A stretch of DNA of 54,299 nt from Selenomonadales bacterium OttesenSCG-928-I06. Lineage in GTDB: Bacteria > Bacillota > Negativicutes > Sporomusales > Sporomusaceae. The DNA is taken from assembly GCA_030266395.1 (NCBI GenBank), contig JAJDHX010000005.1, forward strand, positions 1 to 54,299. Reading direction: 5' to 3'. Positions 45,527-53,898 of this stretch are shown in pieces; the first letter of the stretch is position 1, and the number at the start of each line of letters is the position of its first letter. Under the pieces are notes generated by a model that worked only from the letters and a program-made list of their open reading frames with translations, was not told the origin of the DNA and did not search any database. The translations under genes and the position numbers were made by a program.

Positions 45527-45775
45527 CTAAAAAACTCTCATCCCTAATAGGGACGAGAGATACTCGCAATCCACCCTGATCTAAATAAAAACAAATCATG
45601 TTTTTTTAACGAGGTTTTATCCCCGGCATAATTTACTGTAATTTTCAATCATGCAGTTTAAAGGTGGTAACAATTTTTAGGTTTGCGCAAAGATGCTTTC
45701 AGCTTATAACATCTATTCTCTGGATACGCCTATCTGAAAATGTCATGTCCTCATCATAACTATTTAAATATTAAT
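45527..45775 (-). ncRNA. T-box leader of thrS
   Basis: On the minus strand the core AGGGTGGATTGCGAG ends at 45564. The terminator CTCTCGTCCC (45550-45559) pairs with GGGATGAGAG (45535-45544), followed by six T. TGGA would pair with a UCCA tRNA end. GTTACCACC near 45660-45672 offers an ACC threonine specifier. The second half of the core departs from the usual ACCGCG. Confidence 0.85.
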
Positions 45776-45788
45776 TTGTGTTCAATAA

Positions 45789-45818
45789 ATTATAAGATAA
45801 AAACAGTTTTTTTGTCAA
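45789..45818 (-). promoter_or_regulatory. thrS promoter
   Basis: Consensus TTGACA (45813-45818) and TATAAT (45789-45794) are 18 bp apart on the minus strand, directly upstream of the T-box leader. Confidence 0.8.
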
Positions 45819-45830
45819 GTTTTCTTTATT

Positions 45831-46475
45831 TTAATTAGATTTTTCTTTTTTCTTTTGTAATTCTTGCTTAATATATTCTACATCTTGAATCATTTTTTCA
45901 ATTTTAAGCCATTTTTCACCAAGCGGACTTAGCGGATTTTCTTCTATATTTTTGCTGAATTCAGCTAAATCATGTTTGGTAAGAGGCTCTTTATCATTTT
46001 CTAAGATGATGCTGAGATCACCGGAACTTTCAAGTCTAGCTAATTTTATGTCTTTCATATCCAGCATTGTAAGTCCTTGTTTGTGTAATTCTTGTCTTAA
46101 ATCATCAAAGTTAAGATGTGTTTTTTTAAAATTGTTTTTGAGAATTTGTCCATCTGCAATCAAGGTTACAGGGACACCTTCAAACCATTCTCTTAGAGTT
46201 ATATTTTTTAAAGCTAAATAGCCCATAGCTTGTTGTATAATAAGCAAAAACAACAAAATTAGTATACATATAAAAACACTTATCGAATTATCTACTGCAC
46301 CTGAGATTACAACATCTCCAACTCCTACTAACATTATAAAATCAAAAGGAGATATTTGCCCTACGGTTCTAGCGCCCATAATTCTAACTACTATAAAAGC
46401 AGTAAATATTAGAACGAAAAACCTAATAAGAAGAGATATGTGTTCTAGGAATGTTGGCATAAATTCTTCGGACAT
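45831..46475 (-). CDS. DUF421 (YetF-like) membrane protein
   Basis: The 214-residue protein has three membrane helices at about 15-85 and a cytoplasmic C-terminal domain. The motif VVRIMGARTVGQISPFDFIMLVGVGDV is diagnostic for DUF421/YetF. The soluble part carries LREWFEGVPVTLIADGQI and the conserved DDLRQELHKQG motif, and ends in a lysine-rich tail. Homologues in Bacillus are linked to spore membranes or germination, but the general role is unknown. Monocistronic between zapA and the thrS leader. Confidence 0.85.
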   Translation of the reverse strand: MSEEFMPTFLEHISLLIRFFVLIFTAFIVVRIMGARTVGQISPFDFIMLVGVGDVVISGAVDNSISVFICILILLFLLIIQQAMGYLALKNITLREWFEGVPVTLIADGQILKNNFKKTHLNFDDLRQELHKQGLTMLDMKDIKLARLESSGDLSIILENDKEPLTKHDLAEFSKNIEENPLSPLGEKWLKIEKMIQDVEYIKQELQKKKEKSN

Positions 46476-46600
46476 AAAACCTACCCCTGCAAGATAAATA
46501 TTTTTAAGTTAATATATAATACTATTATTAACCTAGAAATATAAAACATACTTAAATCATTTTTTAAGTTTGCAGGATTTATTTGAGTGACTAATAGCAG

Positions 46601-46637
46601 AAAAATAAAAAAGGATATGTCTTAGACATATCCTTTT
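46601..46637 (-). terminator. zapA terminator
   Basis: AAAAGGATATGTC (46609-46621) pairs with GACATATCCTTTT (46625-46637), with TTATTTTT beyond it on the minus strand. Confidence 0.85.
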
Positions 46638-46650
46638 AATGTTTTAAAAA

Positions 46651-46935
46651 CTATTTTGTTTCTGCTTTAATCATCTTCATTAGTTCTGTATAATCATCAG
46701 ATAGCTTCGAATATTCTTCAGCTAGATTTAAAGCTGCCAAAACAGCTATTTTTAATAAAGGAAGTCCTGGATTTTCTTTTGCCAGTTTGTTTAATTGTCC
46801 GTCTACAAATCTTGCTAATCTTATTACTTTATCAGGATCTGAAGTTGTTTTTAGAGAATATGTACTGCCAAATATTTCAACTGTAACTTTCACTTTTTCT
46901 TGTTCTCTTATTTCATTTATGTTTTTTTCTAACAT
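46651..46935 (-). CDS. zapA: Cell division protein ZapA
   Basis: The 94-residue protein matches ZapA: a beta-alpha N-terminal domain (KVTVEIFGSTYSLKTTSDPDKVIRLARFVD) and a C-terminal helix that dimerises (LPLLKIAVLAALNLAEEYSKL). ZapA bundles FtsZ filaments at the septum. ATG 46935 is preferred, with GGTGGGAG upstream; GTG 46944 is too close to that site. In many Firmicutes zapA follows pheT; here it lies upstream of the thrS region. Confidence 0.85.
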   Translation of the reverse strand: MLEKNINEIREQEKVKVTVEIFGSTYSLKTTSDPDKVIRLARFVDGQLNKLAKENPGLPLLKIAVLAALNLAEEYSKLSDDYTELMKMIKAETK

Positions 46936-47023
46936 TGCTCCCACCTGACTTCTTTAGATTTATATATTTTATTTTATCATAATCTCAAAAATAAAGCTTC
47001 TTAATTTTTAAAAGAAAATTTAA

Positions 47024-48487
47024 TTACCAGCTACTTTTGCTGCGCCAAAACTCTGGTCTAAGGAAAACTATAACTGTAATTAACTCCAGACGTCCCAGAA
47101 TCATTAACATAGTACATAAAAATTTGGTTCCTTCATTAAGTTCAGCAAAAGTCGTAGTAGGACCGATTATCCCAAAACCAGGACCGATATTTCCCAGTGA
47201 GGTTGCTGCTATAGATAAAGATTCAAATAATTCGGCATTTGATATACCGCAAATTATTAAAGCTGAAACAAATAAAGTTAGTATATATAGGAAGAAAAAT
47301 TGCAGAATTGTGGTAACCATAATATGATCTATGGTTTTATCATTGATAGTTATGCTTGTTACGACTTTAGGATGCACCATTTTTTTGAGTTCGGCCCAGC
47401 TTGTTTTGAATAAAACAATATAACGCAAAATTTTAATACCGCCGGCAGTAGAGTAAGTACAACCTCCGATTAACATTAAAATAAATAAGAGCATTTTAGA
47501 AAAATTGGGCCAAGTTTCGTAATCTGCACTGACAAAGCCGGTGCTGGTGATAATTGAAGACACTTGGAACAAAGAATCCAGAAAAGCAGTTGATGCATTT
47601 GCAGAATTTCTAATCATTAAATCTATGCTTATTAAGATAGAACAAGTAGCTATTATAGCTAAATATGTTCTAAGTTCTGTGTCTTTATATATTCTGGCTA
47701 AACCACCTTTGCGGGATGCTTGGAAATAAAGAGCAAAGCTGCCTCCGGATATGATCATAAAGATTATAGTGATTATTTCTATATAAGCATTGTTGTAATA
47801 AGCAATACTTGCATCTTTTGTGGAAAATCCGCCTGTAGCTATTGTGGAGAAAGAGTGGTTTATAGCTTCTAATATAGGCATACCTGCCAACACTAACAAA
47901 ATGGCTTGAGTTATTGTAAAAAACATATACAAACCAAGTAAAGCTTTAGCAGTGTCTTTAAGGCGCGGAACTATTTTATCAGTAGCCGGACCTAAGATAT
48001 CTGATCTAAACAAATGATAAGAATTCATGCCAATACTAGGTAAGATTGCAATATAAAGCAAAACTATACCCATACCGCCAAGCCAGTGAGTGATGCTTCG
48101 CCAAAGCAATACTGAATCTGTCATATTTGCTATGTTAGGAAGTATTGTTGCGCCTGTTGTGGTTATACCAGAAACAGCTTCAAACCAAGCATCTATTCCT
48201 GATGGGATAGCACCTGTAAAGAGAAAAGGCAAAGTTGCATATAAAGGAGCTAAAAGCCAAATCCCAACGATGATGGCATATCCTTCTCTGATTTTTAGAT
48301 CCATTTGATCTATGTTTCCTCTGGTAGCAAGAGAAATGCCGCTAATAAAGGTTAGTAAGAAGGCCATAAATAAACCAATAGAGCTGCCATCTTGTAAATA
48401 TATTGATAAGGTAAAAGGAAATAGCATTGTGAGAGAGTAAAAAATTAGAAGTCTTCCTAAAATTCCTCTGACAAATGACGTGTTCAT
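47024..48487 (-). CDS. trkH: TrkH-family potassium uptake channel subunit
   Basis: The 487-residue protein has the fourfold M1-P-M2 layout. Pore-loop segments are visible at AVSGITTTGATIL, FSTIATGGFSTKD, VSSIITSTGFVSAD and AATSLGNIGPGFG, each with the filter glycine. The HWLGGMGIVLLYIAILP and IGGCTYSTAGGIKILR motifs are also typical. It moves K+ (or Na+) with regulation by the cytoplasmic TrkA ring encoded 144 bases upstream on the same strand. AGAGG lies 10 bases before the ATG. Confidence 0.95.
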   Translation of the reverse strand: MNTSFVRGILGRLLIFYSLTMLFPFTLSIYLQDGSSIGLFMAFLLTFISGISLATRGNIDQMDLKIREGYAIIVGIWLLAPLYATLPFLFTGAIPSGIDAWFEAVSGITTTGATILPNIANMTDSVLLWRSITHWLGGMGIVLLYIAILPSIGMNSYHLFRSDILGPATDKIVPRLKDTAKALLGLYMFFTITQAILLVLAGMPILEAINHSFSTIATGGFSTKDASIAYYNNAYIEIITIIFMIISGGSFALYFQASRKGGLARIYKDTELRTYLAIIATCSILISIDLMIRNSANASTAFLDSLFQVSSIITSTGFVSADYETWPNFSKMLLFILMLIGGCTYSTAGGIKILRYIVLFKTSWAELKKMVHPKVVTSITINDKTIDHIMVTTILQFFFLYILTLFVSALIICGISNAELFESLSIAATSLGNIGPGFGIIGPTTTFAELNEGTKFLCTMLMILGRLELITVIVFLRPEFWRSKSSW

Positions 48488-48631
48488 TTTTTAGATTCCT
48501 CTTCATTTTATTGATTTTGTGATAATAATTAGATTTGTTTTTTAGTATATTTAAGTGTGGATATAAATATATGTTTAGTGGGGCTGGTGCATTTGGATTT
48601 TAAATTATTGCTTTCTTCTATGCGTATATAT

Positions 48632-49975
48632 CTAGCGTTTACCGAAGTAAGATATAACTTTTTCAACAGACTCTGGTAAAACAACTACTATAACTCTATC
48701 ATTTATCATTAAAACAGTATCACCGTTTGGTACAATTGCCATTCCGTCTCTTACTATAGTACCTATTAAGGCATTTCTAGGGAAGCTGGCATCTTTTAAA
48801 GGAATATTTATATGTTTGCATTTTTCGCTGACTATGAATTCCAAAGCTTCTGCATTAGCTCCCTGCAAGAGAGATACTTGAACGATATCACCTTTTCTTA
48901 CTAGTTTTAAAATTGTGCCTGAAGTTATATTTATAGGTGATAGTGTTACATCTATTCCCAGTTGTTCTGTTAGATCGCTGTAGTCTGTCCATTCAAGCTT
49001 AATTATTGTTTTAGCAGCTTTTAGATGTTTGGAAATAAGCGCGAGAAGCAAATTGAGTTTATCATCTTCTGTTACGCAAACTACAACATCAGCTTCTTCA
49101 ATACCAATGTTTTTTAAAAATTCAATATTTGCAGCATCAGCACAAAATACGTTTGATTTTCTTAATTTGTCAGCAGCAAATTGTGCCCGTTTGGGATCTT
49201 TTTCAATAATTTTTACAGAAATATCTTTTTCTTGCAGCATTGCTGCCAGATATCTACCTATTCTGCCTGCACCTATTATTAAAACCCGTTCAACTTTTGA
49301 TTGTTTACTACTAAATTGTTGGCTGAATTCGTGTATTGCCTCATCTTCTCCCAGAAAAAATGCATTGTCATTAAGCAGCAAGCTATCTCTGCCACTAGGT
49401 ATAATCATTTTGTGAGAACGCATAATTCCTGCAATCAGTATTTGAGGAGGTAAAGTTAAATCAATTAAAGGTATATTGCTGTAAGGGCAATCTTCTTTTA
49501 TTTTAGTTTCAAACATTTGTACTTTGCCTTCGGCAAAATGTTCTACATTTATAGCGCCAGGTGTAATTAGAATTCTTAATATTTCAAGAGCAGTTACCAG
49601 TTCAGGATTGATTGATAAATCAACTCCTATTAAATCATTAAAGAATACCAGTTCTCCTTCTTTGGAATAATCTTCGCTTCTAACTCTGGCAATAGTTTTC
49701 TTGGCACCTAATTTTTTGGCAGCAAGACAAGAAAGCATATTTATTTCATCAGATATAGTTACTGCAATTACCAAGCCGCTTTTTTTTGCGCCGGCATCTG
49801 TGAGTGTCTGTGGGCTGGCACCATTTCCCAAGATAGTTGTTACATCCAAATTTGATTTTACCACATTAATCCTATCTTCATCTTGATCAATAACTACCAC
49901 ACTATGGCTTTCTTCTGAAAGACGTTTTGCTAAACTATAACCTACTTTGCCTGCACCAATAATAATTATATGCAT
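48632..49975 (-). CDS. trkA: TrkA potassium uptake regulatory protein
   Basis: The 447-residue protein has two tandem RCK units: IIIGAGKVGYSLAKRL and VLIIGAGRIGRYLAAML are the two Rossmann nucleotide-binding motifs, each followed by a TrkA_C domain (about 140-220 and 365-447). It binds NAD(H)/ATP and gates TrkH. GGAGG lies 7 bases before the ATG. With trkH it forms the complete potassium uptake pair in this window. Confidence 0.95.
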   Translation of the reverse strand: MHIIIIGAGKVGYSLAKRLSEESHSVVVIDQDEDRINVVKSNLDVTTILGNGASPQTLTDAGAKKSGLVIAVTISDEINMLSCLAAKKLGAKKTIARVRSEDYSKEGELVFFNDLIGVDLSINPELVTALEILRILITPGAINVEHFAEGKVQMFETKIKEDCPYSNIPLIDLTLPPQILIAGIMRSHKMIIPSGRDSLLLNDNAFFLGEDEAIHEFSQQFSSKQSKVERVLIIGAGRIGRYLAAMLQEKDISVKIIEKDPKRAQFAADKLRKSNVFCADAANIEFLKNIGIEEADVVVCVTEDDKLNLLLALISKHLKAAKTIIKLEWTDYSDLTEQLGIDVTLSPINITSGTILKLVRKGDIVQVSLLQGANAEALEFIVSEKCKHINIPLKDASFPRNALIGTIVRDGMAIVPNGDTVLMINDRVIVVVLPESVEKVISYFGKR

Positions 49976-50169
49976 ATATAGGCCTCCAAAAAATTATATA
50001 TTTATAACAATGTTTATAACTTATTTTAATATTATTATCTACTATCCTACATTTTTTGAAAAATGATTTCAAGTAGATTATTTATTTTATATTAGAAAAT
50101 AAGGTTTTGTAACAGAAGATTTAGTTTAGACATATATATAAATAGAATAAAAAGAGAGGGGGATCATGT

Positions 50170-50871
50170 GTGACCGACAAAAAGCTCAGAGCTTATATGA
50201 CTAATAAAAAGGGCAGTCTTAGTTTACCAGCAGGACCTCAAACAGTTGTTGTTCGCCAAGTAATAGGAGAACAAGAAAGACAAAAGGTGCTTGATGTTCA
50301 AATAAAAGTTCCTGAAAGAAAACCTGCTATTGAACAAATAGTAGATGTTTTTGTAAAGAATTTAAAAGTACTTCGCGTTGATGTTATCAATGATAGAGTT
50401 ATAGTTCGCGGCGATTTAGAAATAAAAGCTATTTATGTAGCTGCACTGCCTCAACAACCTGTTCATGCGGTTGAAGTAAAACATTATAAATTTACTCAAG
50501 AAGTTGATATCCCTGGTGCAAGAAAGGGTATGGATGCAGAAGCTAATGTAGTTGTAGAATTTGTAGATTATAATGTAGCTGAATATACAAGAGCTTATAA
50601 ATATAAAAACTTCGAAAACATGGATAGTAATTGTAGTTGCAACAGCTATTGTGATTCTTGTGATGATTATTGTAGTGATGACTGTGAAGATACTCCGGTT
50701 TGTGATGAAGAAGATACTTGCCCTTGCGAAGACACAAGAGAATTTGATGTATCCATTGTTTTAAAAATAGTGGCTAAAGTTATGGCGGATCGTGAAGTTG
50801 TAGTTGGTTATATTCCGCCTGCTGTGAAATCTGCTGTAAAGGCGAAATTACCTGCAAAACCTAAAGGATAA
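50170..50871 (+). CDS. SPOCS-domain (DUF3794) protein with cysteine-rich insertion
   Basis: The 233-residue protein has one SPOCS/DUF3794 domain at about 25-210, the domain of spore coat-associated SipL (VLDVQIKVPERKPAIEQIVDVFVKNL, DRVIVRGDLEIKAIYVA). Between the two domain halves lies an acidic insertion with nine cysteines in 32 residues (C155, 157, 161, 164, 168, 172, 178, 184, 186). Metal binding or disulfide cross-linking is plausible. GTG 50170 has GAGAGGGGG 8 bases upstream. There is no signal peptide. The next gene is a paralogue. The domain call is firm and the function is unknown. Confidence 0.8.
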   Translation: MTDKKLRAYMTNKKGSLSLPAGPQTVVVRQVIGEQERQKVLDVQIKVPERKPAIEQIVDVFVKNLKVLRVDVINDRVIVRGDLEIKAIYVAALPQQPVHAVEVKHYKFTQEVDIPGARKGMDAEANVVVEFVDYNVAEYTRAYKYKNFENMDSNCSCNSYCDSCDDYCSDDCEDTPVCDEEDTCPCEDTREFDVSIVLKIVAKVMADREVVVGYIPPAVKSAVKAKLPAKPKG

Positions 50872-50911
50872 ATTTTTAGCTTGAAAAATGAGGAAGAAGG
50901 GATGGTTTAAA

Positions 50912-51847
50912 TTGAAAAGTAAAAAGCCTAAGTCCCAGCTTGACTCCAAAAAAGATAAGGCTGAACTTAATAGACAGATAGATGTTACTTGTGTCTGTCA
51001 GGCCAATGTTGCTCCTCAGACTATTCAAGTGGAACAGGTATTAGGAGCTAATATGGCACAGCGGATAGTTGAATTTGACCTTGTTGTGCCAGAAAACAAG
51101 CCTGGCATTGAACAAATAATTGATGTTTATGTGAAAAACATAGAAATAACAGCAGCTGACATTATTTTAGACAGAGTTATTGTGCGTGGTTGTTTAGAAG
51201 TGAAGGTTTTATATGTGGCAGATCTTCCTGATCAGCCTGTTCATGCTTTTGAAAGAAAGAATGTTAAATTTACTCGTGATATAGAAATATTAGGTGCTGA
51301 ACCAGGAATGAAAGTCAATGCTGATACTATGGTTGAATTTATTGATTATGATGTTGATTATGAAGATGACGGCTGTACTTGCAAAGATAAAATTAATGTA
51401 ACTATAGTCCTAAAAGTTTGGGCAAGAGTTATTAACACTCTAAAAATGCAAGTTTATGCTAGTGAAATCCCAGGAGAAAAACCTATTGCTGTACTAGAAG
51501 AACCTATTATAGTGCCTGAAGAGCCTGTTGTGCCCGAAGAGCCTATTGAAGAACCGGGAGAAGGTGTATCTGGGGAAGACTTAGAGCAAGGCGAGGATTT
51601 TTATGAAGAAGAATATTTAGAAGAAGAAATAGAAGATTTAGAAGAAGGCATTCAAGTTATGCAAGTTACAGGAAATGTAGTTAATGTTAGAAATGGGCCA
51701 GGAACTAATTTCCCAGTTTTAGCAAAAGTAAGTAAAGGTGATCTTGTTAGTATAAGAGATCAAGCTTTTGGCTGGTTTAAAGTAACTTTAGCAGATGATT
51801 CTACTGGTTGGATTGCAAGCTGGCTTCTAACTAATGTTAAGGGATAA
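50912..51847 (+). CDS. SPOCS-domain protein with Pro/Glu linker and C-terminal SH3b domain
   Basis: This paralogue of the preceding gene has about 311 residues. The SPOCS domain spans about 35-185 (VEFDLVVPENKPGIEQIIDVYVKN, DRVIVRGCLEVKVLYVADL). At the place of its neighbour's cysteine cluster it has only a short CTC (155-157); CVC also lies at 27-29. A Pro/Glu-rich linker (about 191-244, EEPxxVPEEP repeats) leads to a bacterial SH3 domain (about 249-311, VVNVRNGPGTNFPVLAKVSKGD), usually a peptidoglycan-binding module. I prefer TTG 50912 (AAGAAGGG upstream); ATG 50888 is in frame but lacks a ribosome site. No signal peptide is evident. Confidence 0.8.
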   Translation: MKSKKPKSQLDSKKDKAELNRQIDVTCVCQANVAPQTIQVEQVLGANMAQRIVEFDLVVPENKPGIEQIIDVYVKNIEITAADIILDRVIVRGCLEVKVLYVADLPDQPVHAFERKNVKFTRDIEILGAEPGMKVNADTMVEFIDYDVDYEDDGCTCKDKINVTIVLKVWARVINTLKMQVYASEIPGEKPIAVLEEPIIVPEEPVVPEEPIEEPGEGVSGEDLEQGEDFYEEEYLEEEIEDLEEGIQVMQVTGNVVNVRNGPGTNFPVLAKVSKGDLVSIRDQAFGWFKVTLADDSTGWIASWLLTNVKG

Positions 51848-51877
51848 TTTTTGAAACTATAAAATTAATGAAGAAGG

Positions 51878-51920
51878 TCCCGGGGATAGATGCAATATGC
51901 TTGTCCTCGGGATTTACTTA
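51878..51920 (+). terminator. Terminator-like hairpin after the SPOCS pair
   Basis: TCCCGGGGATAG (51878-51889) pairs over 12 positions, with G-U pairs, with TTGTCCTCGGGA (51901-51912), then TTTACTTAATTTTT. Confidence 0.7.
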
Positions 51921-51966
51921 ATTTTTAGATTAATTTAGTAAAAATATTCGCCAGAGGTGAATTTAA

Positions 51967-52776
51967 TTGTTGACTGCTATTGAATATTTAGGACCGGTAG
52001 GAATAGGAGCTACAGCTCCTCAAATGTTTAACGCAATTGATCATAATGATAATGATGCTGTAAAAACTTATATAGTTAAATTTGCTAATAATCGTCTTGG
52101 TGCAAAAGTTTTGGTAAACGAACTTTTAGCACTTAGATTTGGAAAATTGATAGATATCTGCTTTCCTTCGGGAGGCATTATAAATATACCTAAAGAATTG
52201 GTAGTAAACAACAGAAGATTATTGATTGCCGGATTTACATCAGGGCTTCATTTTGGGTCTCGCTTTTTAAGAGGCACTCAATATTTATGCAGACAAAATC
52301 TTCATCTTGCCCAAAATAAATCTCAAATGGCTGGAGTAATATTATTTGACCATATGTTTTATAATCTTGACAGAACACTAAACAGAAAAAATTTATTGAT
52401 AAGAAAAGAAAAAACAGGATATAAAATTTATGCTATAGATAATTCCCATTTGTTTCGTCGCGGCAGATGGAATGTAGATTGGCTTAACGAATTGAAAGAT
52501 GGTCTTACTATAAACCACAGGCGTTCGTTTGGGCTTTTATTAAAGCATTATTTATATCCTGAAGATTTTATTTCTTACGTAGAAGCTATTAAAGATATAA
52601 GTGATGAAGAAATAGATGAAATAATAAATTCTATTCCGCAAAAGTGGTTGCCTGATTTTGAAGAAAGAGTTGGTTTAAAAGAATTTATCGTTAAAAGAAT
52701 AGATATGGTAGATGAAATAGCATATTCTTTAATAGAATTAATCCCTGATGTACACGGGAGTTCCGACCCTGACTAG
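51967..52776 (+). CDS. HipA-like kinase-fold protein
   Basis: The 269-residue protein resembles the HipA-like kinase domain family (HipA_2). K38 in YIVKF fits the ATP lysine. The catalytic loop reads FDHMFYNLDRTLNRKNLLI with D135 and N142, and YAIDNSHLF supplies the metal-binding DN. It is shorter than HipA toxins, and no HipB-type antitoxin gene is present. The start is TTG 51967 (or 51970) behind AGAGG. Its 3' end overlaps the convergent L,D-transpeptidase gene by 39 bases. A phosphotransferase role is likely; the substrate is unknown. Confidence 0.75.
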   Translation: MLTAIEYLGPVGIGATAPQMFNAIDHNDNDAVKTYIVKFANNRLGAKVLVNELLALRFGKLIDICFPSGGIINIPKELVVNNRRLLIAGFTSGLHFGSRFLRGTQYLCRQNLHLAQNKSQMAGVILFDHMFYNLDRTLNRKNLLIRKEKTGYKIYAIDNSHLFRRGRWNVDWLNELKDGLTINHRRSFGLLLKHYLYPEDFISYVEAIKDISDEEIDEIINSIPQKWLPDFEERVGLKEFIVKRIDMVDEIAYSLIELIPDVHGSSDPD

Positions 52777-53235
52777 CGCAAAAACTTCTTCCACATTACT
52801 ATTATGCATTCTGATGCAGCCATTGGATACCATTTTTCCTATTGACCATGGTGCATTTGTGCCATGTATGCCATAAGAGTCGTAATTAAGTCCCATCCAG
52901 CGGCTGCCAAGAACTCCGCCGGGATTGGCAATTTTTGTGGCTATAGAATATTTGCCAACAGGAGTAGGTGCCGAAGGTTTGCCTATGGCAATCTTAAATT
53001 GTCTCAAAGGCTTATTGCCATCAAATAAAGTGAGTTGTCTTTGTGATTTAACAATTAATATATTTCCTTTAGCTAGGGCAAATTGTGATCTAATAGGTTT
53101 ACTGCGTTTAGGTTCTATTTCTTTTTCTTCAGCCTTCATTTCTTGACATAATTTAATTACTCTCTTTTTTTCATAAGGTAAGCCGCTATAAGTATCACTT
53201 AGTCTATAGGGAAGATAAATTTTTCTAACAATCAT
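52738..53235 (-). CDS. L,D-transpeptidase (YkuD domain)
   Basis: The 165-residue protein carries a YkuD catalytic domain at about 55-165 with HGTNAPWSIG (H124) and SNGCIRMHN (C140, R142). This family makes 3-3 peptidoglycan cross-links or attaches proteins to peptidoglycan. The N-terminal 50 residues are charged (EKKRVIKLCQEMKAEEKEIEPKRSK) and contain no evident signal peptide or membrane helix. ATG 53235 has AAGGAGG 11 bases upstream, and no alternative start lies between it and an in-frame stop upstream. Export is therefore unexplained. It overlaps the HipA-like gene tail to tail by 39 bases. Confidence 0.88.
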   Translation of the reverse strand: MIVRKIYLPYRLSDTYSGLPYEKKRVIKLCQEMKAEEKEIEPKRSKPIRSQFALAKGNILIVKSQRQLTLFDGNKPLRQFKIAIGKPSAPTPVGKYSIATKIANPGGVLGSRWMGLNYDSYGIHGTNAPWSIGKMVSNGCIRMHNSNVEEVFALVRVGTPVYIRD

Positions 53236-53420
53236 AATATGTTGAGCCTCCTTAAATTCTGCTTTGCTTTTCTATGCATATTATATTCAATTAAAGCTTG
53301 TTAGGTTAGTGATGCCAGATTTTTCTTAAGCACAAATTGGGCACTTGTGTCATATAATTAATTACGACAAAAAGAGAAAAAGTGTTAAATATAAATTCTC
53401 TATAGTAAGGAGGATATATT

Positions 53421-53687
53421 ATGGTAAAAACAAGCGATTTAAAAGTAAAAGAAGTAGTGTGTTTCACAGAAGGAAGGCGTTTGGGGAATATTACTGATTT
53501 AGAAATAGATGTGGAAACAGGAAAAATTACTGCAATAGTTGTCCCGGGGTTTTCGAGATTTTTAGGGATTTTGGGAAGAAGCGAAGATGTGGTTATTCCT
53601 TGGGAGAATATTACTAAGATAGGTACAGATGTTCTTTTGGTAGATTTAAGTAAACTTAAAAATTATAAGGGTTTAGCTGAAATTTAA
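53421..53687 (+). CDS. YlmC/YmxH family PRC-barrel protein
   Basis: The 88-residue single PRC-barrel protein (KTSDLKVKEVVCFTEGRRLGNITDLEIDVETGKITAIVVPG, then IPWENITKIGTDVLLVD) matches the YlmC/YmxH group, often conserved in spore-forming Firmicutes and annotated as sporulation-related, with no proven function. AAGGAGG lies before the ATG. Monocistronic, with a terminator at 53726. Confidence 0.9.
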   Translation: MVKTSDLKVKEVVCFTEGRRLGNITDLEIDVETGKITAIVVPGFSRFLGILGRSEDVVIPWENITKIGTDVLLVDLSKLKNYKGLAEI

Positions 53688-53725
53688 TTACTTAATTTAG
53701 AGAAGATATATAGCGAATATAAATA

Positions 53726-53757
53726 AATTCAGAAAAAGTTTTCTTTTTCTGAATTTT
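53726..53757 (+). terminator. Terminator of the YlmC/YmxH gene
   Basis: AATTCAGAAAAAG and CTTTTTCTGAATT form a 12-13-bp stem with a TTTT loop, followed by TTT. Confidence 0.8.
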
Positions 53758-53788
53758 GACTTTAAGAAGATAAATATGTATTATTAAG

Positions 53789-53831
53789 ATAAGATCATTT
53801 AACAAAAATATTGCTTAAATGACTTATTTTT
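53789..53831 (+). terminator. Second hairpin upstream of nrdG
   Basis: TCATTTAA (53795-53802) pairs with TTAAATGA (53815-53822), extended by five more pairs past one bulged A, and followed by TTTTT. It lies just before the nrdG promoter candidate TTTACA (53833-53838) and TAATAA (53856-53861). Confidence 0.5.
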
Positions 53832-53898
53832 GTTTACATATTAACTTGGTTCTTTTAATAATTGCAATATTAGGCAGTTTAAAGAGGGGAAATATGCA

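Noticed and set aside
51967-52776. HipBA toxin-antitoxin module
   Set aside because: No HipB-like DNA-binding gene is adjacent, and the protein matches the stand-alone HipA-like kinase group, not the full HipA toxin.
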